From assembly GCA_903917755.1 (NCBI GenBank), contig CAIXBT010000092.1:1-35652 (forward strand): a stretch of 35,652 nt of DNA. Reading direction: 5' to 3'. Source of the stretch: an uncultured Bacteroidota bacterium (lineage in GTDB: Bacteria; Bacteroidota; Bacteroidia; Chitinophagales; LD1). Below the pieces are notes generated by a model. It made no database searches. It saw only the letters and a list, made by a program, of their open reading frames with translations, and was not told the DNA's origin. Within the stretch, counting starts at the first letter, position 1; every line of letters starts with the position of its first letter. A program made the position numbers and the translations under genes. This document shows positions 27,162 through 35,060 of the stretch, in pieces.

Positions 27162-27731
27162 TTATCGTTTACGCATCTGGGCATAATAAGCCTCCAGCAC
27201 ATTATAAAATTCTTCACCGTATTTTCTGATCAGGGCATCTTTCACAAAACGAAATACGGGTACTTTTAGTTTGTTGCCATTCTTGCAGGCTGCCTTGCAG
27301 ATGCTCCATCTCTCATAGTTCACCGCTTCGAATGTTTTGTACTGCGAGATACGCACCGGATACAAGTGACAAGATACAGGTTTTCTGAAATCGACCTTTC
27401 CGGCCAAATATGCTTTTTCGATACCGCATACTGCTACCCCATTATCATAGTTCACATATGCGCAGGGGCCATCCTGTATGAGAGGGGTTTTCCATTTCTG
27501 GTCTTCTTCCTCCCACATATATTTGCGTTTTTCGAGTTCTGCTATCCCTTCGGGAATCAGGAATGGTTTTACATCCTGATATATTTCGTCCAGTATCTTC
27601 AGTTCGCTCTCATCGAGCGGGGCGCCGGTATCCCCCTCTACGCAGCAGGCTCCCTTGCAGGCATGCAGGTCGCATACGAAATTTTCTTCGAGCAGATCTT
27701 CGCTGACTATTTTATTATGTATTGATATCAC
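27162..27731 (-). CDS. DUF3109 cysteine-rich protein
   Basis: A 189-residue cytoplasmic protein with a GTG start at 27731. No other start fits, and the opening ISIHNKIVSEDLLEENFVCDL matches the usual N-terminus of the family. Conserved cysteines occur in CDLHACKGACC (about 20-30), in GPCAYV and VCGIE near 88-102, in CHLYPV near 121 and in CKAAC near 145. This is the pattern of DUF3109, related to YkgJ-type CxxxCxxCC proteins thought to bind zinc or an Fe-S cluster. The function is unknown. It is the first gene of the operon with the penicillin-binding protein and the RsmI-like methyltransferase. Confidence 0.85.
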   Translation of the reverse strand: MISIHNKIVSEDLLEENFVCDLHACKGACCVEGDTGAPLDESELKILDEIYQDVKPFLIPEGIAELEKRKYMWEEEDQKWKTPLIQDGPCAYVNYDNGVAVCGIEKAYLAGKVDFRKPVSCHLYPVRISQYKTFEAVNYERWSICKAACKNGNKLKVPVFRFVKDALIRKYGEEFYNVLEAYYAQMRKR

Positions 27732-27750
27732 TTATTCGCCGATGTATTTA

Positions 27751-27772
27751 TATTTTTGGGGAATGATCCCCA
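27751..27772 (+). promoter_or_regulatory. -7 element (TATTTTTG) overlapping a 6-bp palindrome
   Basis: TATTTTTG at 27751-27758 matches TAnnTTTG exactly. It runs into TGGGGA-ATGA-TCCCCA (27757-27772), a 6-bp hairpin that would sit at the transcription start. The region lies between divergent genes, so the palindrome could be an operator. A -33 box was not found. Confidence 0.35.
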
Positions 27773-28740
27773 CTATTTTTTCAAAAATAAGCATATCTAT
27801 CGATTCCTCGCAGGTTTCCGATATCAGATTCCGATCTTTTAAGGTAATATACCATGCTATAAAAGCTGGTTTACGTGGTCCGGTGGCTGTATTTCTACTG
27901 CTCATCATTTCTTTCGGTGCATCCGCACAATACCAGTCACTCTGCTGGCAGATATCAGGAAATGGTTTGAAACACCCCTCATACCTTTATGGCACGATGC
28001 ATGTCTCAGCCAGACGGGTCTTCAATTTCGGCGACAAAGCCAACAAAGCATTCGCGGAGTCAAAGGCCTATGCGATGGAGATCGATCCCGAAAAAGCCAT
28101 GTCTCTCAGTACGCTGACCAAAATGATGATGACAGGAGGTACCAGGATCAGTAAGCTGATACCCGATTCTGATTATCGCTTCATAGACTCGGTTATGACA
28201 CTAAGCATGGGGCATGGTATGTCCATATTCAATGCTATGGAGCCGATCATCGTATCATCTGTACTGGATGAATACGGAATGGGGATAAGCAAATCTGATT
28301 CGACCAATATGGCCGATGCGATGGATATTTATTTTTTCAAAAAAGCAAAAAAAGAGAAGAAGACCCTGATCGGAATAGAAACAATAGATGAGCAGATCAA
28401 TGCATTGCATACATTGAATTATCAGGAGCAGGCAGAGCTGCTGCTACAGTCGATACAGGATCTCAAGAAGGGCGAAAAAAATACTAATTCTGATCTGATG
28501 AAGTTCTATCTGGCGCAAAACCTCGATAGCATCATGGCGATAAGTGATGAAGAACAGATGCCGCCGAAATTGTATAAGGCTATGATCACGGATAGAAATA
28601 TCAGAATGGCAGACAGGATGGCAGAATTTATCCAAAAGAAAGCCACATTCATTGCCATCGGAGCCATGCACCTGCCGGGCGAGGGTGGTGTGATCGAGCT
28701 GCTCAGAAAGAAAGGATATAAGGTGGAGATGTGGAGGTAG
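27763..28740 (+). CDS. TraB/GumN-family secreted protein
   Basis: The family motifs are YLYGTMHVSARRVF (GTxH) soon after the signal and AIGAMHLPGEGGVIELLRKKGY at the C-terminus (GxxH and G). TraB/GumN/Tiki proteins are a metalloprotease-like fold using these two motifs; bacterial members are mostly uncharacterised. The track ORF starts at 27655, inside the divergent DUF3109 gene, so I use the ATG at 27763 (325 residues). Even this leaves about 38 residues before the hydrophobic signal core VAVFLLLIISFGASA, and a good -7 element overlaps the start, so the real start is unsettled. The protein is probably periplasmic. It is followed by the permease gene after 49 bases. Confidence 0.75.
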   Translation: MIPTIFSKISISIDSSQVSDIRFRSFKVIYHAIKAGLRGPVAVFLLLIISFGASAQYQSLCWQISGNGLKHPSYLYGTMHVSARRVFNFGDKANKAFAESKAYAMEIDPEKAMSLSTLTKMMMTGGTRISKLIPDSDYRFIDSVMTLSMGHGMSIFNAMEPIIVSSVLDEYGMGISKSDSTNMADAMDIYFFKKAKKEKKTLIGIETIDEQINALHTLNYQEQAELLLQSIQDLKKGEKNTNSDLMKFYLAQNLDSIMAISDEEQMPPKLYKAMITDRNIRMADRMAEFIQKKATFIAIGAMHLPGEGGVIELLRKKGYKVEMWR

Positions 28741-28789
28741 AACTAAGTAAGCCACATAATATATTCCAATATTTTCTTATTTTCCACGA

Positions 28790-30115
28790 GTGATAGAAAG
28801 CAATCAAGGTCTCAGTAAAACACTCACTCCGCTTCTGCTCTGGGGTCTTGGAGTGGGTTATGTCATCTCTGGTATGTATGTGGGCTGGAACCTCGGACTG
28901 GAGCAAGGGGGTACATTGGGACTCGGCATCGCGACTTTTTTCAGCATCATCATGTACACGGCTTTTAGTTTTTCCTATTCGGAGCTGGCATGTGCCATTC
29001 CCAAAGCTGGCGGGGCTTTTGATTATGCCTATCGTGCATTGGGCAAGGATGTGGCTTTTGTTACCGGTCTTGCGCAGATCATAGAGTTCGTCTTCGCACC
29101 ACCGGCTATAGCGATCGGTATAGGCACCTATCTGAATCTGGAATTTCCCCAAATAAATATCACAACGGCGGCTATCGTGGTATATATATTATTTACTGCG
29201 CTCAATATATATGGTGTCAAAGCAGCCGCAGCTTTTGAATTGTTCATCACGGTTTTGGCGGTGGGTGAGTTGCTATTATTTGCGGGAGTTACGCTGCCCC
29301 ATTTTCAGGCAGTCAATCTCACCCGAAATAGTTTCCCGCATGGATGGTCAGGTGCATTTGCATCTATGCCATTTGCTATCTGGTTCTTTCTGGGTATAGA
29401 GGGTGTAGCCAATGTAGCCGAAGAGACCATCAATCCGCAACGGGACATATTGAAAGGTTTCGGCTGGGCCATATTGACACTGGTGGTTCTTTGTGTACTT
29501 ACTTTCATAGCATCTGTGGGAGTGAGTGGCTGGGAGGCCATCGTATATAAAGCCCCCGGTGTGACTTCTGACTCGCCTCTGCCGATGGCTATGGGCCATG
29601 TAGTATCTCCTGACAATGTGCTGTATAAAATGCTCGTAGGGGTGGGTATCTTTGGTTTGATCGCATCATTTCATGGTCTGATACTGGCATCAGGCCGCGC
29701 TACATATGAGTTTGGCAAGATAGGTTTTGCGCCGAGGTTTTTGGGAGAGATCAGCCCGCGTTTTCTCACACCGGCCAATGCTTTGATCTTTAATACACTC
29801 ATTGGGATAGGTGCATTGCTGGCCGGCAAGACCGATCAGATCATTACCTTTTCTGTATTAGGAGCCCTGATGCTTTATATTGTATCTATGGTTTCTATCC
29901 TTAGGCTGCGCAAGATAGAACCCGATCTGGTCAGGCCATTCAAGGTTCCATTTTTCCCTGTCACACCTGTCATTGCACTTATCATTGCCGTTGTCTCGTT
30001 AATTGCAATGGTTCGGTATAATTTGCGTCTCTCAGGATTATTTTTCGCGATAATTTTGGTCGCATACACTATATTTAAAGCCTTGAAATCAATCAGCAAA
30101 GATCATGACCAATAA
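28790..30115 (+). CDS. APC-family amino acid/ethanolamine permease
   Basis: A 441-residue transporter with a GTG start (MIESNQGLSK). Hydrophobic segments fit 12 membrane helices, the first being LLLWGLGVGYVISGMYVGWNLGL. YVISGMYxGWNLGL and the following GGTLGLG are characteristic of the ethanolamine permease group of the APC superfamily, and PKAGGAFDYAYRALG near 65 is the usual helix 2-3 loop. The substrate is therefore probably ethanolamine, though related amines or amino acids remain possible. Its last 11 bases overlap the start of the glutamine-synthetase-like gene, so transport and the ligase are coupled at the translation level. This supports import of an amine that is then glutamylated. 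Confidence 0.8.
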   Translation: MIESNQGLSKTLTPLLLWGLGVGYVISGMYVGWNLGLEQGGTLGLGIATFFSIIMYTAFSFSYSELACAIPKAGGAFDYAYRALGKDVAFVTGLAQIIEFVFAPPAIAIGIGTYLNLEFPQINITTAAIVVYILFTALNIYGVKAAAAFELFITVLAVGELLLFAGVTLPHFQAVNLTRNSFPHGWSGAFASMPFAIWFFLGIEGVANVAEETINPQRDILKGFGWAILTLVVLCVLTFIASVGVSGWEAIVYKAPGVTSDSPLPMAMGHVVSPDNVLYKMLVGVGIFGLIASFHGLILASGRATYEFGKIGFAPRFLGEISPRFLTPANALIFNTLIGIGALLAGKTDQIITFSVLGALMLYIVSMVSILRLRKIEPDLVRPFKVPFFPVTPVIALIIAVVSLIAMVRYNLRLSGLFFAIILVAYTIFKALKSISKDHDQ

Positions 30116-31463
30116 AGAAATAATCTCTTACGTAAAGAATCACCCTTCGGGCAAAGTCAAACTCGCGATCACAGATATAGATGGCATCCTGCGCGGCAAA
30201 TATGTTTCGACCGAGAAGTTTCTCGGAATAGTGGATAGTAATTTCGGTTTCTGTGATGTAGTATTCGGATGGGATGCAGGTGATGTAGCCTATGATAATA
30301 CAGAATACACTGGCTGGCATACAGGTTACCCCGATGCGAAGGCTACTATTGATCTGAGCACATTTCGCAAAATACCATGGGAAAATGATGTGCCTTTCTT
30401 CTTAGGTGAATTCATAGATCACAAAAATGATGCGCTATATGTCTGTCCACGTCAGCTCCTGAAGCAGGTGATAGGCCGCGCGGAAAAAGAAGGCTTCAAA
30501 CCATATTTCTCGCAAGAGTTTGAATGGTTCAATTTCGAAGAGACACCTCAGAGCGCAGAGGCCAAGGGCTATCGCGGTCTCACTCCGCTTACACCGGGTA
30601 TGTTCGGATACTCGATCCTTCGCTCCACATTGAGGACCGATTATTTCACCGCACTGTTTGATCTGCTGAAGAAATTTGATGTGCCTATCGAGGGCCTTCA
30701 TACAGAAACCGGCCCGGGAGTATATGAAGTAGCACTCCGCTATGGAGATGTACTCACAGCTGCAGATCAGGCTGTATTATTTAAAACAGCTGTGAAAGAA
30801 ATAGCCTACAAACATGGCGTCATTGCCACCTTCATGGCAAAGATCAGCGAGAACCTGCCCGGCTGCAGCGGTCATGTGCATCAGTCACTGTGGGATATGA
30901 AGACCACCAAAAATCTTTTCTACAATGAAAAGGACAAGAACAAAATGAGCGATACCATGAAAAGCTATATAGCCGGACAACTCCACTGTCTGCCGCATAT
31001 ACTGCCCATGGTAGCACCAACGATCAATTCATACAAACGTCTCGTAGAGGGCGCATGGGCACCTACCACCGTCACCTGGGCCATAGATAATCGCACCGTA
31101 GCGCTGCGCGCACTCCCTGCCGGCAGCAAGTCTACCCGCCTCGAAACCCGTGTAGTGGGCAGCGATACCAATCCGTATCTGGCTATGTCTGCCTGTCTCG
31201 CAGCAGGTCTCTATGGTATCAAACATAAACTCAAACTCAACCAGCCAGCCACTGTTGGCAATGGCTATAAAGATGAATCGAACGGCCGCTTCCCTAAAAA
31301 TCTGCACGATGCCACAGTCGCCATGCGCGATTCTGATGTAGCAAAAGAACTCTTCGGCGACAAATTTGTGAAGCACTTCACTCAAACCCGCGAGTGGGAG
31401 TGGAGACAGTTTAGCCGCGTGGTCACTGACTGGGAAACAAAAAGATATTTTGAAATAATATAG
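30105..31463 (+). CDS. Glutamine synthetase-family ligase (possible gamma-glutamyl-amine synthetase)
   Basis: A 452-residue protein with the glutamine synthetase fold. The beta-grasp N-terminal part has ITDIDGILRGKYVS. Catalytic-domain motifs are FSQEFEWFNFEE near 138, TETGPGVYEVAL near 200, GCSGHVHQSLWD near 250, and NSYKRLVEGAWAPTTVTWAIDNR near 308-330. R-binding LETRVVGSDTNPYLA follows near 346. Family members of this size with DIDG instead of the usual GlnA loop often ligate glutamate to amines (PuuA, IpuC, GlnA4) rather than to ammonia. With an ethanolamine-type permease overlapping it by 11 bases, gamma-glutamylethanolamide formation is a reasonable inference. True glutamine synthesis cannot be excluded. 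No adenylylation Tyr site is evident. Confidence 0.82.
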   Translation: MTNKEIISYVKNHPSGKVKLAITDIDGILRGKYVSTEKFLGIVDSNFGFCDVVFGWDAGDVAYDNTEYTGWHTGYPDAKATIDLSTFRKIPWENDVPFFLGEFIDHKNDALYVCPRQLLKQVIGRAEKEGFKPYFSQEFEWFNFEETPQSAEAKGYRGLTPLTPGMFGYSILRSTLRTDYFTALFDLLKKFDVPIEGLHTETGPGVYEVALRYGDVLTAADQAVLFKTAVKEIAYKHGVIATFMAKISENLPGCSGHVHQSLWDMKTTKNLFYNEKDKNKMSDTMKSYIAGQLHCLPHILPMVAPTINSYKRLVEGAWAPTTVTWAIDNRTVALRALPAGSKSTRLETRVVGSDTNPYLAMSACLAAGLYGIKHKLKLNQPATVGNGYKDESNGRFPKNLHDATVAMRDSDVAKELFGDKFVKHFTQTREWEWRQFSRVVTDWETKRYFEII

Positions 31464-31475
31464 ATCAACACATAA

Positions 31476-31504
31476 CCCTCAAAGGGTTTCAAACCCTTTG
31501 AGGG
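31476..31504. repeat. Perfect 29-base palindrome
   Basis: CCCTCAAAGGGTTT and its reverse complement AAACCCTTTGAGGG face each other across a single C. It lies 12 bases after the ligase stop and just before the next ORF. No T run follows, so it is a poor Rho-independent terminator, though the hairpin could protect the 3-prime end. Sixteen bases of one arm and the centre recur inside the next gene at 31719-31734. Confidence 0.8.
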
Positions 31505-31518
31505 CTATAATTATTGCC

Positions 31519-31962
31519 ATGCAAAAAACAATACTTCGCTTTTATCTCTGGGGCACTCTGGGTCTCAGTACAGAAATATTTTTCACAGCCATAGTTGCCT
31601 TTTATCATTCCGTCATGGATCACAAAGCCATCGATTGGGGTTTCTCAGGTCATAGCTATATTTGGATGTTCTTTATCTATGGTGTCGGCGCTGTTCTTTT
31701 TCCGCTCGTACATAAGCACCTCAAAGGGTTTCAACTTATATTGAGGATATTTCTTGTGTCACTGGGTATCTTTACGGTTGAGTTTGTTACAGGATTTTTA
31801 CTAGATAAATTCACAGGTCATTGCCCATGGGAATATACCAGCCGATGGAACATAATGGGCTATATCCGTCTCGACTATTTACCCGCCTGGATGGGGTTTG
31901 CATACCTGATAGAGCGTGCCGATGAGCTGTTTGAAAAGATGACCGGCACTCTGGTAGATTGA
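31519..31962 (+). CDS. Small CmpB-like multi-pass membrane protein
   Basis: I use the ATG at 31519 (147 residues); the track start is a TTG inside the palindrome. About four membrane segments are visible (LWGTLGLSTEIFFTAIVAF, SYIWMFFIYGVGAVLF, LILRIFLVSLGIFTVEF, and the last around YLPAWMGFAYLIE). The segment EFVTGFLLDKF followed by CPWEYTSRWNIMGYIRLDY resembles the putative ABC-transporter type IV/CmpB family (GxLLE then WDYS and NxxGxI). The function is unknown. It lies in the same direction as the ligase and pyrH, but a promoter precedes pyrH. Confidence 0.62.
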   Translation: MQKTILRFYLWGTLGLSTEIFFTAIVAFYHSVMDHKAIDWGFSGHSYIWMFFIYGVGAVLFPLVHKHLKGFQLILRIFLVSLGIFTVEFVTGFLLDKFTGHCPWEYTSRWNIMGYIRLDYLPAWMGFAYLIERADELFEKMTGTLVD

Positions 31963-32718
<756 letters not shown>

Positions 32719-32768
32719 TCACATGAAACCTATTAATACCTATAACTTAAAACTTACAACTAAATATT

Positions 32769-33335
32769 ATGACAGACGCAGATGTAAAGAAACTACTGGA
32801 TGAAGTAAAGGGCAATATGCAGAAAGCATTGGAGCACTATGAGTATGAACTGTCCAAGATACGCGCAGGCAAAGCCAGCCCGATGATACTAGAAGGCCTG
32901 AACGCTGATGCTTATGGCACTATGACACCGCTCAATCAGCTCGGAAATATCTCTACTCCTGACTCCAGGACCATCACGATACAGCCCTGGGACGCATCTG
33001 TCCTGCATGCTATAGAGAAGGCCATCATGATGGCGAATATCGGTCTGACGCCTCAGAATGACGGCAAGGTGATACGTCTCAATATCCCGCCACTGACAGA
33101 AGAGCGCCGCAAGGAACTCGTCAAGCAAACAAAGAACGAAGCAGAAGACTGTCGTATATCACTTCGCACCACACGCCGTGAGGCCAATGAGAAAGTGAAG
33201 AAAATGCTCAAGGATGGTCTGCCGGAAGATGCTGCCAAGAACGCCGAAACCTCTATCCAGAATATCCTGAATGACTACTCTGCCAAAGTGGACAAGCATA
33301 TCGAGATCAAGGAAAAAGAGATCATGACTGTCTAG
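32769..33335 (+). CDS. frr: Ribosome recycling factor
   Basis: A 188-residue protein that, with EF-G, splits the ribosome after termination. The sequence shows the typical RRF layout: helix with ALEHYEYELSKIRAGKASPMILEGL (about 20-44), domain II with YGTMTPLNQLGNISTPDSRTITIQPWD (about 49-75), then IPPLTEERRKEL near 110 and the long basic helix with RTTRREANEKVKKML near 133. Length matches the family. It is probably co-transcribed with pyrH. A weak 6-bp hairpin (ATGACT / AGTCAT) spans its stop codon. Confidence 0.97.
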   Translation: MTDADVKKLLDEVKGNMQKALEHYEYELSKIRAGKASPMILEGLNADAYGTMTPLNQLGNISTPDSRTITIQPWDASVLHAIEKAIMMANIGLTPQNDGKVIRLNIPPLTEERRKELVKQTKNEAEDCRISLRTTRREANEKVKKMLKDGLPEDAAKNAETSIQNILNDYSAKVDKHIEIKEKEIMTV

Positions 33336-33345
33336 TCATAGCTTC

Positions 33346-34056
33346 TTATACAGTCACATATCGCACCAGCATTCTCTTTGCCACAGGGAGCATAGTCTCA
33401 TTGAGCGGGAATGTCTCTTTAAACTCCAATGCATAGGTAGCCGGCATCAGTTTAGTGTCGCGGATCAATTCATACTTGATATTTTGGTAGGTATTTGATA
33501 TTGACATCTCGTATTGATTGACCAGTGTGGTATGGATACCTCTGAATTTCTCAAATGCGCTTTCGAAAATGGTGATGTTGTACTGATATACGTTTATCAT
33601 GCGTCTCACAAAATCTGATAGCATAAAATAACCTTCCTCGACTTTCAGCGGTATCAGCCCTACAGGAAATACCTCAACCTTGTCTTCTACCTCTTCAAAG
33701 AGTTCCTTGCCCAGAGACATTTTGTTTTTGAATTCGGGCATGGCGAAGGCTACGATTTCATCTATCTCCTTTATCAGTTCAGCATCATGCCCCAGCGTCT
33801 TATATTCCACCTTGAATCGTTCAAAATCGAGACTTGTTATTTCTTTCGGGAAACTATTTTGCGCGATTTTTTTCTGCTCATGCAGTATTTCCATATTTCG
33901 GTAATGCTCCATCAATTCAGAGAACTTCGGATACAGTTTCTTAGCATCAAACTCCTGCTCCACCTGCTGCAGGTATGCGAGCAGCAGATATTTCTTGTAC
34001 TCAAAATCTATATGCCCCTCAGTGAGCCAGTCTTGCTTCAGATCTATCATTATCAC
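33346..34056 (-). CDS. Conserved-looking protein of unknown function
   Basis: A 236-residue, soluble, acidic protein with no signal peptide or membrane segment. Helical segments dominate, for example EYKKYLLLAYLQQVEQEFDAKKLYPKFSELMEHY (about 20-53) and KNKMSLGKELFEEVEDKVEV near 110. A probable beta/helix part follows with LIPLKVEEGYFML near 135. The start could be Met1 or Met3. I do not recognise a named domain. The gene converges on frr with only 10 bases between stops. It contains no catalytic motif I can name; the general form suggests a cytoplasmic regulatory or structural protein. Confidence 0.65.
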   Translation of the reverse strand: MIMIDLKQDWLTEGHIDFEYKKYLLLAYLQQVEQEFDAKKLYPKFSELMEHYRNMEILHEQKKIAQNSFPKEITSLDFERFKVEYKTLGHDAELIKEIDEIVAFAMPEFKNKMSLGKELFEEVEDKVEVFPVGLIPLKVEEGYFMLSDFVRRMINVYQYNITIFESAFEKFRGIHTTLVNQYEMSISNTYQNIKYELIRDTKLMPATYALEFKETFPLNETMLPVAKRMLVRYVTV

Positions 34057-34446
34057 TACATTATATTATACTAACGAAATTTCGGACCAAATAGTTGCTT
34101 CATACCTGAACCCGCCCATCTGAACCAGGGAAAATAGCTAGTGTATTTTTTCATTTATACATATGAATAATCCTAATTTTCCACTATTGGGCTCTTTTTT
34201 CAAAAAAAATTAAATAGTTGCAATTGAAGCTTTTGTATATAAATAAAAATAGTATTTTATATAATGATATGCATAATGCAATTTATTTGCACAATTGAGT
34301 TGTGTAATACAAATATAGCTAGTTAATATCTAAATTCCAAATACGAGATTGGGATAGCTTGAGCCTGACGTGGAATTCTGATTTAGCGATAGATTTTTTT
34401 GTTTTCCGATTTCTATCTTTGTTCCTTATTCTCAAAAAGACAATCA
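34057..34446. other. AT-rich intergenic region without a gene
   Basis: About 390 bases between divergent genes. The stretch 34140-34330 is very AT-rich, with runs of A and T such as TTTTTTCAAAAAAAATTAAA. I find no convincing ORF, tRNA or terminator. The only recognisable element is the -7 box at 34414. It likely holds the promoters of both flanking genes. Confidence 0.6.
34414..34421 (+). promoter_or_regulatory. Bacteroidota -7 promoter element (TATCTTTG)
   Basis: Exact TAnnTTTG match 25 bases before the ATG of the [2Fe-2S] protein at 34447. No correctly spaced TTTG was found. It favours the internal ATG over the track start at 34399. Confidence 0.5.
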
Positions 34447-34773
34447 ATGGAAAGTAATCTGAAATTTGATAAACACGTATTCGTCTGTACCAATCAGCGG
34501 GTGAATAGCGAAAGGCCAAGCTGCGGTGAGGAACACGGCATGGAGCTGGTCAAGGCATTTAAGAAAGAGATCAAAGACAGAGGTCTGAATGTCGATATGA
34601 GGGCGCAGAAGGCAGGCTGTCTGGACTTGTGTGAGTTCGGGCCCAATGTGGTGGTGTATCCCGAGGGCGTTTTCTATGGTCATGTGCAGCTGGCAGATGT
34701 GCTGGAGATAGTCGAGGAGCACCTGATCAACGGCAGACCTGTAGAGCGCCTGCGATTGAAGTTTCAGCGCTAG
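34447..34773 (+). CDS. Thioredoxin-like [2Fe-2S] ferredoxin
   Basis: A 108-residue protein starting MESNLKFDKHVFVC. The four cluster cysteines are C14, C26 (RPSCGEEHG), C58 and C62 (GCLDLCEFGP), the pattern of thioredoxin-like 2Fe-2S ferredoxins related to the NuoE/HoxE C-terminal domain and Aquifex Fd. VVVYPEGVFYGHV and the helix after it complete the fold. It probably carries electrons in the cytoplasm for an unidentified partner. It appears to be monocistronic, with a promoter upstream and a 287-base gap after it. Confidence 0.9.
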   Translation: MESNLKFDKHVFVCTNQRVNSERPSCGEEHGMELVKAFKKEIKDRGLNVDMRAQKAGCLDLCEFGPNVVVYPEGVFYGHVQLADVLEIVEEHLINGRPVERLRLKFQR

Positions 34774-34890
34774 TACGCAAATCATTTTTTACATTCGTTG
34801 ATATGAGATCAGATTATGGCATTCCCAATTTAGTGGCTGTTAAAGCCTTCAGGGTAGTAGGGCTATATCATTCTAAAAATGAATACAAGC

Positions 34891-34990
34891 ATCACGAAGG
34901 CCACAGAGAAAACGGAGACACAGCCATTAGCACAAAGAGCAATTGCCAGTGTGCTCTTTGTATTCCTCTATCCTCTGTGTTCTCTGTGAT
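34891..34990. repeat. Imperfect palindromic intergenic repeat
   Basis: A roughly 100-base inverted-repeat element. Inner stem: ACAAAGAGCA (34932-34941) with TGCTCTTTGT (34952-34961), loop of 10 bases. Outer stem: CACAGAGAA (34902-34910) with TTCTCTGTG (34980-34988). The middle contains more partly matching CACAG / CTGTG. Such CACAGAG-rich palindromes occur as dispersed intergenic repeats in several bacterial phyla. It could act as a terminator-like hairpin, but no clean T run follows. Confidence 0.65.
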
Positions 34991-35060
34991 AAATAGCTGC
35001 TTAGAATTATTATTTTGTCAGAATGAAACAGCTCAGCCCTTCTGGGGGGGTAGGGGTATC

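Noticed and set aside
34057-34446. tRNA or small RNA gene in the AT-rich gap
   Set aside because: No cloverleaf, no GC-rich stem and no terminator were found.
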